Assembly (NCBI RefSeq): GCF_030622045.1
Contig: NZ_CP130886.1
Span: 3,485,557 to 3,549,556, forward strand
Direction: 5' to 3'
Length of the DNA: 64,000 nucleotides
Source: Planctellipticum variicoloris
Lineage (GTDB): Bacteria; Planctomycetota; Planctomycetia; Planctomycetales; Planctomycetaceae
The notes under the pieces were generated by a model. That model was not told the DNA's origin, did no database searches, and saw nothing but the letters and a program-made list of their open reading frames with translations. Positions within the stretch are counted from its first letter, which is position 1. Each line of letters starts with the position of its first letter. This document shows, one piece after another, positions 10,755-18,691 of this stretch. The position numbers were made by a program, and so were the translations under genes.

Positions 10755-11337
10755 GAGGGACATCGGTCGGCGGCGGAGGCCCCCCGTCAGCACCCGGCTG
10801 ACCAACGAAGCTGGCAGCAACAGTCGAGGCAACCCTCGTGAAAAATGAGCCGCGCCGTGCAAACGGCTTCGCAGGCTCTGGCTTGACGAAATCTTCGGAA
10901 ACCAGAACGACGGCGTCTGCTGAAAGTGCCTTGAGATACTGTGGCGGAACGGCTTTGCCATCCGCCGACACGAATACGACAGCACCAATCGTCAGTCGCT
11001 TCGCAAGTTCTTCGTGGCTGAGCTTACTCCCGGCCACGTCAAACGCCTCGGTGGCCTTCAGCGACATTGTCTTGCGGACCACCACGCTGGTGTTTTCAGC
11101 GGTTACCGTGGTAATCACTTTCTCCACGCCGTCCTCAACTACCTTCGATGGCCGGTAGTGTTGCAGGACGACCGCTCGCGTCTCAGTCAGCGCGATCGAA
11201 TTCCGAGCATCGTTGATTCGGGTAACCGTCATGAAGGTGGGAGGAGGGCTGGCACGTACCTTCGTGCCCTCCTGCGCGATCACCTGGCTGGTAACGAGTC
11301 CACCCAAGAAGCCGAGAGCCACGATAAATCGGTCCAT
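10747..11337 (-). CDS. Secreted protein of unknown function, island cargo
   Basis: The 196-aa product begins with a likely signal peptide (MDRFIVALGFLGGLVTSQVIAQ, written here as a short hydrophobic start with VIAQ near a cleavage site). The mature part is rich in Thr/Val and beta-like (SIALTETRAVVLQHY, KVITTVTAENTSVVVRKTM), then has a Pro-rich tail. No known domain is recognised. Its stop codon is supplied by palindrome B, and palindrome C lies about 230 bp upstream of the start, so the gene is bounded on both sides by members of the repeat family. Confidence 0.65.
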   Translation of the reverse strand: MDRFIVALGFLGGLVTSQVIAQEGTKVRASPPPTFMTVTRINDARNSIALTETRAVVLQHYRPSKVVEDGVEKVITTVTAENTSVVVRKTMSLKATEAFDVAGSKLSHEELAKRLTIGAVVFVSADGKAVPPQYLKALSADAVVLVSEDFVKPEPAKPFARRGSFFTRVASTVAASFVGQPGADGGPPPPTDVPQR

Positions 11338-11565
11338 CGAATATCCTCCGCCTTCCAGATCCCAGTGATTCAGCGGACATCAGAACGCCGCAACTGACGA
11401 ACTCTTCGGGAGTTTCGCATTCGCGACTGAACTGGTCAATTGGAGTCGATGACGCGGCAGCCACGGAGCGCGACAAGGCGGACTTCTAGCGCTGATTATC
11501 AATCACCGTCCGCGGCCACCGGAAATCTCCCTGCGCGTGAACCTGGGCGGACCGGGCCGCCTCGC

Positions 11566-11588
11566 AACGGTAACTGCTGATTACCGTC
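11566..11588 (+). repeat. Island palindrome C
   Basis: AACGGTAAC-TGCTG-ATTACCGTC. With flanking bases the arms extend to CTCGCAACGGTAAC against ATTACCGTCGCGAG, 14 bp with two mismatches. It sits 22 bp beyond the stop of the 11610 gene. Confidence 0.8.
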
Positions 11589-11609
11589 GCGAGTGTCTGA
11601 GAGTGCACG

Positions 11610-12161
11610 CTACCGAACTCGACGGAAGAACTCGCGGTATTGTCCCGATTCGGAGTCCAGCCAGTATGTGTCGGGCCCCTCGAAATGAAGGACCGCAAAC
11701 TTGCTGAGGTTGAGGCCCAATGCTTCCAACGGTGATGGAGCGGGATCGACATCGCGGATCACCACAGATGATGGGTCCTTCGCCACGACTTCGTAGCGGC
11801 GGGTGTCCGTCGTTCCGTCGAATTCGGTCGTGCACGATTTGGCCGCGTACGTGACCCGCAGTTTTCCGAAGAGTGTGCGGAGCTTCGCCTCCCGCAGCTC
11901 GTCGATCGATTGTTCTTCACGCAATGCAGCGATGGTCCGGTCAGCGTCCGACTGCCACGTACCGTAGAGTCGATCATCCGTCAGACTGATGAGGCGAATC
12001 GGGATCAGGATCGCCGCCAAGAGAACCGCGAGTAAGAGCGCTGCTCCCGCCAAGCCTGCAACGGCAGTACGCTTCCATCTTGTCAGCGAATCTTCCAAGC
12101 CTGCGTTCACAGTTTTTCCAACAGCTTCACCCGATGTAACATCCGGCTCGGACAACGACAT
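11610..12161 (-). CDS. Single-pass membrane protein of unknown function, island cargo
   Basis: The 183-aa product from the ATG at 12161 has a short cytoplasmic N-terminus, a strong transmembrane helix at about residues 35-57 (GLAGAALLLAVLLAAILIPI) and an outer domain containing LYGTWQSDADRTIAAL, RYEVVAKDPSSVVIRD and DTYWLDSESGQYREFFRR. The GTWQSD and DTYWLD blocks look like a lipocalin-style or DUF-type stress/sensor fold, but this is a guess. The frame is open to 12404, but that part overlaps repeat D. Palindromes C and D bound the gene. Confidence 0.65.
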   Translation of the reverse strand: MSLSEPDVTSGEAVGKTVNAGLEDSLTRWKRTAVAGLAGAALLLAVLLAAILIPIRLISLTDDRLYGTWQSDADRTIAALREEQSIDELREAKLRTLFGKLRVTYAAKSCTTEFDGTTDTRRYEVVAKDPSSVVIRDVDPAPSPLEALGLNLSKFAVLHFEGPDTYWLDSESGQYREFFRRVR

Positions 12162-12341
12162 CGCTTCACGCCCTTTAGTCAGAACATGCTCATCAGAGGC
12201 GAAGACAGCGCCCCGCGTCAATCCGCATCTGGCCAAATCCTGGTCGCGACCGAGCGGGAGGGCGATTCGCAGAACGAGTGCCGCTACCCGATTCGGCAGT
12301 TCCGCCGATGTGCGTCTGCGGAGCCAAGCAACGTTCGCTGC

Positions 12342-12402
12342 GTTCCACGTTGCGCCGCAAGTTCCTGTTTCATGCCGCCGCAAGCGGTAAACGATCATCA
12401 CC
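12342..12402 (+). repeat. Island long repeat D (left of the WD40 gene)
   Basis: This 61-bp sequence aligns without gaps to 15157-15217; my count is 45 of 61 matches. It starts with GTTCCACG, contains CGCCGCAAGT, and ends with a degenerate palindrome GCGGTAAA-CGATC-ATCACC. Same orientation as E, so the WD40 gene lies between direct repeats. Confidence 0.7.
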
Positions 12403-12505
12403 ATCAGAAAGTAGCAGGCCCCCTTCCATCCCGTTTACACGGAAATCTCATCCGGCTAGCGTATCCGCTGATGACAGCCGAGATTCTTTTCTGACAGGCC
12501 GTTCA

Positions 12506-15106
12506 ATGAGTTCCGACGGGACCGCGAAGTCCTTCATCATTCTCACAACCATCGCTATCGCACTATTGATTGCGAGCTGTGAACGAAGAAAGCCTGTGAC
12601 GGAAACTCGGACAGGAAGAATCAGCGCCGCCACCGGGGATGCTCAAATCATCATGCCAAAAGTCGTCGATGGCGCCGAGGCGTTTTCGCTGTATGAACTT
12701 TCGAATGCTGCCCTCGCCCGCGAACAGGGCCGGCTCGCCGAAGAACTGCATTGGTATCTCCTGGCCATCGAGACCTCTTCGTCGGCAAAACCAGGGACGG
12801 AACTGGATCGGCTGAACCGTGCTGCCCGCTGGTTGCTGCCCCCCAGTGCCCAGCGACTGGCAGCGACTGTACGTCACGGCGACAGAATCTACAGCGCGAG
12901 ATTCAGCCCGGACGGGACCAGGTTCGTGACTGCCAGCGCCGACGGAACGGCCAGAGTCTGGAACACGCGAACCGGCCGCCCGTCAGGTCTGGTTCTCCGC
13001 CACGATGGCACGGTCTCAGTCGCCGCATTCAGCCCCGATGGAACAATGGTCGTCACGACCGGCGCAGACGGAACGGCACGTATCTGGAACGCAGTCAGCG
13101 GTGAACCTGTCAGCCCTCCGCTGGTGCACGAGGCGTACGTGCTCGGCCTCTCATTCAGTCGCGATGGTTCGCGATTCGTCACAGCGTGCATTGGCGGGAC
13201 AGTCAGAGTCTTCGAGACGGCGACCGGGAAAACGGCCTGCCCGCCTCTGCCGCACGAAGACTATGTGATTAACGCCGCCTTCAGCCCGGACGGTACTCGC
13301 ATCGTCACCGCCTGCGGAGACGGCCAGGCCCGCATCTGGAATGCTGCCACCGGGGAATCAGTCGGTGCGCCGTTGTCGCGAGGAAGCTCGTTGACGCATG
13401 CTGAATTCAGCCCGGACGGCGGTCGCATCGTGACGGCCTGCCAGGACAGCGACGCAACCGCGGCCGTCTGGGATGTGACATCCGGCCAGGCCATCACTCC
13501 GCCGCTGCGCCACTCATCAAGCGTCCTTAACGCCACCTTCAGCCCTGATGGCCGCCGTGTAGTCACTTCCAGCCGTGACGGCACCGCACAGGTTTGGGAC
13601 GCTGCTACCGGCGAAGCGGTCGGCATTCCTCTGCGGCACGCGAGTGAAGTGATTGGGGCGGTGTACTCCGCCGACGGGAAACGTGTCTACACCGCGAGTC
13701 GGGACCATAGCGCCCAGGCGTGGGATGCGGAGACTGGCCAGAGACTTGGCCCGCCATTCAAACACGACGGCATCGTCCGAGACCTGGCTCTCAGTCCGGA
13801 CGGCCGGTTCCTCGCAACCGCGGGCTTTGATGGCGCCGCACGCATCTGGGAGTTAGCAACCGACGATCCGTCGCCCGTCACGCTGCCCCACGGGGACTCC
13901 GTGACCGAGGCCTGGTTCAGTCCGGACGGCAGTCGGGTCGTGACCTCCAGTGACGACAAGACGGCACGTGTCTGGGATGCTTCCAGCGGAAAACCGGTTA
14001 CCCCTCCTCTGGAGCATGAAGGAATGGTGACTTACGCCACTTTCAGCCCGGACGGAACCAGGGTCGTCACGACAAGCCTGGACGGTACCGCCCGCATCTG
14101 GGATGCCAGCACGGGTAAGGCGATTTCCCCCCCTTTTGAACACTCCGACGTGGTCTGGTGGGCAAAATTCAATTTCGACGGTTCGCGGATCGCTACTGCC
14201 AGCTACGACAATACGGCCCGCATCTGGGAGACATTAACCGGGCGGCAGGTCGGCGGCCCGCTGCAACATGAGGATCACGTCTGGTCAGCCGAGTTCCACC
14301 CCGACGGCAGCCGGGTCGTAACGGCCGGCGATGATGGGATCGTCAGGATCTGGGATGCCGGTACCGGCCGGAATGTCGGGCCCAATCTGCAGGACTCAGG
14401 CGCAGCAACGCGAGCTCGGTTCAGCCCGGATGGCACACGCATTCTGCTCGTGTGCAATAATCACACCGTACGCCTCTGCGACAGTACGACGGGGGCGCCA
14501 GCATCTGCACCACTGATCCACGGAGATGAAATTAGATACGCAGGCTTCAGTCCCGACGGGAAGCTGATCGTGACGGCCTGCGATGATCAGACCGTTCAAG
14601 TCTGGGAAGTCTCGACGGGCAGACGCTTCCGACCGGAATTCCGATGTTCCGCACGAATGATCTATGTGGGATTCAGTGCCGACGGCCTGCGCATTGTCGC
14701 CCACGGCGACGGCACGGCAGCCCATGTCTGGGATCTGCTGACAACACTGCCGCTCGATCACTCGATCCCGCGCGACCTCAAAGTCTTCAGTGCGACCTTC
14801 AGCCCGGATGGAACCCGCATCATCACCGGCAACAAGGAAGACGCCGCCCAGATCTGGACGTTACTTCCTCCAGCCCCACGCACCGGCATCGACGGGAACG
14901 AGATTACCGTGTCGCGTCTCAGGCTCGCCATCGAGTTACGCACCGGCTGCCTTCTCGACCCTATGAGCCGGGCAATCGATCCGATTTCTTCCGCAGAGAT
15001 GCTGCGTCGCTGGGAGCAGCTTGGCCCCACGGAGAATCGCCACGATGTCCGCGCGTGGCAGGATCTCACCAAGGAGGAGCTTGACGAGCTTGGAGTTTCC
15101 CAGTGA
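12506..15106 (+). CDS. Lipoprotein with 16 WD40 repeats
   Basis: The 866-aa product starts at the ATG at 12506. A signal peptide (FIILTTIAIALLIASC) ends in a lipobox cysteine, so it is probably a lipid-anchored, exported protein. A helical stretch (residues ~45-120, with YELSNAALAREQGRLAEELHWYLLA) precedes 16 consecutive repeats of about 42 residues, each with an FSPDG-like turn and an ARIWD-like end, enough for two seven- or eight-bladed propellers. A short C-terminal helical tail ends with TKEELDELGVSQ. WD40 arrays of this kind act as protein-binding platforms; no enzyme domain is fused here. It is the only plus-strand gene of the array and is flanked by direct repeats D and E. Confidence 0.85.
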   Translation: MSSDGTAKSFIILTTIAIALLIASCERRKPVTETRTGRISAATGDAQIIMPKVVDGAEAFSLYELSNAALAREQGRLAEELHWYLLAIETSSSAKPGTELDRLNRAARWLLPPSAQRLAATVRHGDRIYSARFSPDGTRFVTASADGTARVWNTRTGRPSGLVLRHDGTVSVAAFSPDGTMVVTTGADGTARIWNAVSGEPVSPPLVHEAYVLGLSFSRDGSRFVTACIGGTVRVFETATGKTACPPLPHEDYVINAAFSPDGTRIVTACGDGQARIWNAATGESVGAPLSRGSSLTHAEFSPDGGRIVTACQDSDATAAVWDVTSGQAITPPLRHSSSVLNATFSPDGRRVVTSSRDGTAQVWDAATGEAVGIPLRHASEVIGAVYSADGKRVYTASRDHSAQAWDAETGQRLGPPFKHDGIVRDLALSPDGRFLATAGFDGAARIWELATDDPSPVTLPHGDSVTEAWFSPDGSRVVTSSDDKTARVWDASSGKPVTPPLEHEGMVTYATFSPDGTRVVTTSLDGTARIWDASTGKAISPPFEHSDVVWWAKFNFDGSRIATASYDNTARIWETLTGRQVGGPLQHEDHVWSAEFHPDGSRVVTAGDDGIVRIWDAGTGRNVGPNLQDSGAATRARFSPDGTRILLVCNNHTVRLCDSTTGAPASAPLIHGDEIRYAGFSPDGKLIVTACDDQTVQVWEVSTGRRFRPEFRCSARMIYVGFSADGLRIVAHGDGTAAHVWDLLTTLPLDHSIPRDLKVFSATFSPDGTRIITGNKEDAAQIWTLLPPAPRTGIDGNEITVSRLRLAIELRTGCLLDPMSRAIDPISSAEMLRRWEQLGPTENRHDVRAWQDLTKEELDELGVSQ

Positions 15107-15156
15107 CTCCGAGCGCTACTCCGGATATTAGAGGAAGCCGCTGAGATCACCAAGCT

Positions 15157-15217
15157 GTTCCACGCCTCGCCGCAAGTCGTTGTTCCACGTCGCCGCGAAC
15201 GGTAACTGGTCATTGCC
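15157..15217 (+). repeat. Island long repeat E (right of the WD40 gene)
   Basis: 61 bp, about 74% identical to D and about 75% to F over 48 bp by my own count. It ends with AACGGTAAC-TGGTC-ATTGCC and includes the TGA (15210-15212) of the next minus-strand gene. Confidence 0.75.
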
Positions 15218-15689
15218 GCCACGACGGCCCCGGCAACCCGAGCAGCGTCGTCGAGTGCCCCAGGTACCGCTGCTCCAACTGCGTTCGCAGCAGGTCCCCG
15301 ACCGTGCCGTTCGTCGTCGGATCCACGACATAGGCCAGGAACTCGTCCTCGAACTCGGCGATCCCGGCAGCGACCGCTTCGAGCTTCGCCTTGATCGCCA
15401 GCAGCAGCGCCCGCCAGCGCTGACGGCAGGCCTGTTCCCAGGCCTTCAGGACCGCATCCGCCGAGCGCCGCGTCTTTCGGCGTTCCGTCTGGTGGAACTC
15501 CTTGTCGGCTTCGCTGGGGAGCGGCAGCGTGAAGCGGACCATCCGGTCCCGGCAGACGAACTGGACCACCGCCAGGCCGGGCTTCGAGCCGTACAGGAAC
15601 TCCGAGGCACCGTACCGTTTTAGCACTGCCTCGATTTCCGCCTTGCTCCGGTCGACCGGGACCGACGTCGTTTCTGCGTACCTGGCCAT
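15210..15689 (-). CDS. Phage/mobile-element hypothetical protein
   Basis: The 159-aa product starts at the ATG at 15689 (MARYAETTSVPVDRSKAEIE) and resembles small proteins I know from phage and ParB-linked mobile regions, with KRYGASEFLYG, DRMVRFTLPLPS and ACRQRWRALLLAIKAKLEAV segments. Its biochemical role is not known to me. Start and stop both lie in copies of the repeat family (F and E). It is the last of five consecutive minus-strand genes that begin with the ParB fragment. Confidence 0.7.
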   Translation of the reverse strand: MARYAETTSVPVDRSKAEIEAVLKRYGASEFLYGSKPGLAVVQFVCRDRMVRFTLPLPSEADKEFHQTERRKTRRSADAVLKAWEQACRQRWRALLLAIKAKLEAVAAGIAEFEDEFLAYVVDPTTNGTVGDLLRTQLEQRYLGHSTTLLGLPGPSWRQ

Positions 15690-15758
15690 TTCACGTTTTC
15701 CGTAAGTCGCTGTTTCACGTCGTCCCCAACGGTAACCAATGATCACCGTTGGGGACGA
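15687..15758 (+). repeat. Island long repeat F with extended palindrome
   Basis: The 61-bp unit (15687-15747) aligns with E. The palindrome is extended here: TCGTCCCCAACGGT (15720-15733) is perfectly complementary to ACCGTTGGGGACGA (15745-15758) around AACCAATGATC. It lies between the 15779 gene and the 15689 start. Confidence 0.8.
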
Positions 15759-15778
15759 TCGCCTCCACTCGTTCGATC

Positions 15779-16135
15779 TCAGGCGGCCGCCGGCAGGTCT
15801 TCCGCCGGCGGATCCGCGCTCGCTGGCGATGCCTCGCCAGGCGGCGTATTGGCTGCCCGACCGTCCGCGGCGGCGTCTGCAGCCGCGGGGATCTCGGCGG
15901 GCGGTACCAGCGGTTCGTCGTCCGCTGTGGACAGGTCCAGGACGAACTGCCGGCCTGCGGCGAAGACCCGCTCCGCTCGCGGGTCGGTGGCATAGATCTC
16001 CATCCGGCCGCCGAACAGCAGCGGCTCGTCGGCCGGCGTCTCGCCGCTCGGAACGAGCGTCACGCGAAACCCGATGACCTGGTCGACACTGTTCCGCACC
16101 GCGTGAGCCGCGGCGACTTGCAACTGTTGCTTCAT
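15779..16135 (-). CDS. Small hypothetical protein of the phage-like operon
   Basis: The 118-aa product from the ATG at 16135 has an N-terminal helix (MKQQLQVAAAHAVRNSVDQV), a beta-rich middle (VIGFRVTLVPSGET, LLFGGRMEIYATD) and a low-complexity Ala/Pro tail. No family is recognised. It lies between the 16199 gene and repeat F in a run of same-strand genes, and no signal peptide is visible. The ATG at 16135 is preferred over the open frame to 16153. Confidence 0.6.
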   Translation of the reverse strand: MKQQLQVAAAHAVRNSVDQVIGFRVTLVPSGETPADEPLLFGGRMEIYATDPRAERVFAAGRQFVLDLSTADDEPLVPPAEIPAAADAAADGRAANTPPGEASPASADPPAEDLPAAA

Positions 16136-16198
16136 GGTCAGCTCCTCAAACACCTCAGAACTTGCGGATCGGCACGGCGCGAATCCGCGCGAAAATTT

Positions 16199-16567
16199 TC
16201 AGCTCGGCGAGTCGTCGAAGTCGAACTCCGGGTCGGCGCTTCGCCCCGGAGTATCCGCGGGCCCGGCGATTCGCAGGGCGGCGTTCATCGCCTGGCGGAC
16301 TTCGGCCGGCAGCTCGTAGACGCTCACCGGCCGCTGGTCGTATTGGGCGGCCAGGACGCGGGCGACGTCCTCCTCGATCGGCGTCAGGCTGTAGATCGCC
16401 GACGCCCCGAACAGCTTCGTGAACGGCTTCGAACGCGATGTCTCCGGGACGTCCACGCGCACGAAGTTCGCCCCGCCGATCTGCTGCTCGGTCACCAGGC
16501 CGGCATACTTCTGATGGCCGAAGATCTCGACCAGGCACCACTGCTCAAACGCCTTTGCGGCTTCCAT
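16199..16567 (-). CDS. Phage/mobile-element hypothetical protein
   Basis: The 122-aa product has a compact start (AFEQWCLVEIFGHQKYAGLV) and a conserved-looking core, EQQIGGANFVRVDVPET followed by FTKLFGASAIYSLTPIEED. I associate this pattern with uncharacterised proteins of phage and ParB-linked mobile regions; the function is unknown. It overlaps the end of the upstream 92-aa gene by 23 bp, so the genes are cotranscribed. Confidence 0.7.
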   Translation of the reverse strand: MEAAKAFEQWCLVEIFGHQKYAGLVTEQQIGGANFVRVDVPETSRSKPFTKLFGASAIYSLTPIEEDVARVLAAQYDQRPVSVYELPAEVRQAMNAALRIAGPADTPGRSADPEFDFDDSPS

Positions 16568-16823
16568 CGTCGCTCGCTCCTTGCTCGGAATCTCCGTCCG
16601 TCGGACGGAACGCCCGTTCGACGCAGTCTTCCCGCGGCGTGATCCCCCGCCGCTTCGCCAGCCGCAGGATCTCGACGCAGCGCTCCTGGTTGACCTCCGG
16701 GCCGCCTTCGATCAGCCCGTACTGCCGGGCGGCGTCGACCAGCAGCATCACCTGCGCCCCGTCGGCGGCTTCCTGCCATTCCGCCGGCGTCCGCGAGTTG
16801 CGCGGTTTCGTGTTCGTTGTCAT
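16545..16823 (-). CDS. Small hypothetical protein overlapping the ParB fragment
   Basis: The 92-aa product starts at the ATG at 16823, which overlaps the ParB stop by 4 bp (ATGA), a sign of translational coupling. The body (TPAEWQEAADGAQVMLLVDAARQYG split in two helices, then RCVEILRLAKRRGITP) is helical and soluble. I recognise no family. The open frame upstream to 17003 is arginine-rich shadow. Confidence 0.6.
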   Translation of the reverse strand: MTTNTKPRNSRTPAEWQEAADGAQVMLLVDAARQYGLIEGGPEVNQERCVEILRLAKRRGITPREDCVERAFRPTDGDSEQGASDDGSRKGV

Positions 16824-17896
16824 CGTTTGCCCTTCGCTTTCTTCGCGGGTTTGTCGTCGCCGATGACTTTCGGGACGGCGAGTTCGTACGGAATCCAGCC
16901 GGGCGCCCAGGCGTCGATCAGGGCCGACCTCAGCTTCGGCAGCGGGGGCTTCGCGTCGACGCCGCAGGCCGCGGCGAAGATCTTCAGCCAGGCCTCCGGA
17001 CACTCCGTGAGGAATCCCTCATCCGGGCGGAACTGGGCCAGATCGACACCCGCGAGCCGCGCGACCGCCAGGGCGATTTCCAGGTCGTAGAATCGATGGC
17101 AGGTGCGGGACTCACGCAGATCGTTGAGCAGGTCGTCGATGAACAGCATCTCCAGGTCCGCCCAGGGCATGCTCAGGAGACGCAGGAAGCACTCGTCCGC
17201 AGACTTGGCTTTCGGCTGCAGTCTGTCGCGAAAGCCCCAGCCCGGGTCGTCGCCGAGTGTCAGGAACGCCACCCGGCGCAGAACCTCCCGATCCACCTTC
17301 GACACCTTGCCCACGAACCGCTGCGAGAGCTGACGGATGATCCAGTCGGTCCAGACGGACTTGAGCTTGTAGGCGTCCAGCCCGGTTTTGACGGGGGCCT
17401 GGCTGCGCTTCGCCGCTGCGTTCGACTTCTGCTTCTGTCTGGCGGCCGCCGCCTTGCGGAGCATCTGTTTCGCGAGCGAAATGTTCCAGCAGCGATTCGC
17501 CTCGCCGCTCCAGACCGGAACCTTCTCGACGTCCAGCTCGGTCCACTTCTCCGGAGGGCAGGGGGACGGCACCGATTCCGTCAGCGACTGGATCCGCCGC
17601 GTGATCGCCTCTTTCGCGTCTCCTTCGGTCCAGGGCTTCAGGTCTTCGGGACGACTCACGGCCCGCCGCTGGAGCAGATCCTCGGCCAGCGCCTCCAGCA
17701 GCTTCGGCCGGTGCGTCCAGGTCGCCAGCATGCGGCCGACCGACTTCGTGATTTCGCCCGAAATCACGCGCTGCCGCCAATCCTCGGGGAGCGTCAGCAG
17801 GCGGGTCAGGTTGCTGATCTCCGCCTGGCTGACGCCGATGTCCCGCGCGAGCTGCCGCTGCGACTTGCCCGCGGCCGCGTACTGGTCGAACCAAGT
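16820..17896 (-). pseudogene. ParB/RepB-like partition protein, N-terminus missing
   Basis: The readable frame covers about 358 codons. It begins directly within a ParB helix-turn-helix (KSQRQLARDIGVSQAEISNL, then LLTLPEDWRQRVISGEITKS), followed by a long C-terminal part with QMLRKAAAARQKQKS and the tail KKAKGKR. The upstream nuclease/CTPase-like ParB domain (with its GERR-type motif) is absent. An in-frame TGA stands at 17897-17899 and no start precedes the HTH; the first internal start is a GTG at 17767, after the HTH. The gene is therefore decapitated, with the breakpoint about 140 bp inside the right island boundary. It heads the phage-like operon. Confidence 0.75.
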
Positions 17897-18017
17897 TCAT
17901 GTAATCACACTGGATCAGTCCGATTCGCAAGTCTGAGCCAGCGAGTGGAACTCATCTGCTTTGAACTCATGCACTTGCGCAACGGCACGATGCAGAAGTG
18001 CGGCGGCTGACAGATCG

Positions 18018-18062
18018 TTAGGAAATGTCCATCGCGTGTCATCCCGACTGACATTTCCTAAC
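18018..18062. repeat. Dyad at the right attachment site (attP-like arms)
   Basis: GTTAGGAAATGTC (18018-18030) is the perfect complement of GACATTTCCTAAC (18050-18062), a 13-bp dyad centred at 18040. The left arm is island DNA and the right arm is part of the 46-bp repeat. The left island end lacks the left arm, so this dyad would be present in the excised circle and looks like a recombinase binding site. Confidence 0.7.
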
Positions 18063-18082
18063 AACTTCGCCGTTCGGGCGGA
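18037..18082 (+). repeat. Right attachment-site repeat (attR) of the island
   Basis: Perfect 46-bp copy of 5591-5636, including the last 11 bases of tRNA-Pro. Marks the right end of the island; beyond it lie transposon remnants. Confidence 0.9.
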
Positions 18083-18174
18083 TAGCAGCCCATTGATCGA
18101 ACCAGACTCCCCGATCAGTTCGCCGTGCCGCGGCAGTCGATTCCGCCGGGCGACCTCCTGGCCCGTATCTCTCC

Positions 18175-18670
18175 ACAACAAACTGCACACGGCCCGCGAA
18201 TGCTCCGGCGTCTTGTCCGTCCAGGTCTAATTCGTCGTCCGCTTCGGCTCCGAGATGTCCGTCCGCAGGCCCGGCGACTGCCACGGTTCCTGCGTGGCGA
18301 CCGAGTGATAGCCCTTAATCCGCTGCGACTTCTTCGATGCTCTGCTCGCAATCGATGGCCTGCAGGCTTTCTTCCGCTTTGAGCATTCGGACGATCGACG
18401 TCATCGCGGCATCCGCTTCCAGCGCCGTCGAGTCGACGCCGACCGTCTTCTCCGACAGCAGCTTCTTCTCAGAGGCGATCTTGAGCATAAACTGAATGAC
18501 TTCCGCGAACACCTCGGACGACAGCCGCCGTCCAGTCAGCGACTGCGTCGAATGATCGGGGCTCACTTCGTTGAGGGGAATCCCGAGTAATTCCCGCAGC
18601 GACAGGCTGTCGGAACACCTCCAGGCGATCCCCCGCTGACTGTCGATCCCCTCGAACCGCCCCACCAGCC
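18175..18670 (-). pseudogene. Degraded IS1182-type transposase remnant
   Basis: Translated pieces match the intact transposase at 7897-9279: GRFEGIDSQRGIAWRC, LRELLGIPLNEVSPDHST, KTVGVDSTALEADAAM, and then TSIVRMLKAEESLQAI, which joins two segments far apart in the intact protein, showing an internal deletion of about 100 codons. An in-frame stop replaces the Lys in AADKGYHS and another interrupts the EPKR-TWTDKTPE segment. It is an old, inactive copy outside the island. Confidence 0.85.
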
Positions 18671-18691
18671 CGCCCCTTTCAAGGCGCTGTT

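Noticed and set aside
9825-15758. Integron with attC sites
   Set aside because: No tyrosine integron integrase is present, and the palindromes do not contain RYYYAAC/GTTRRRY core sites at their outer ends; I keep only the neutral description of a cassette-like array.
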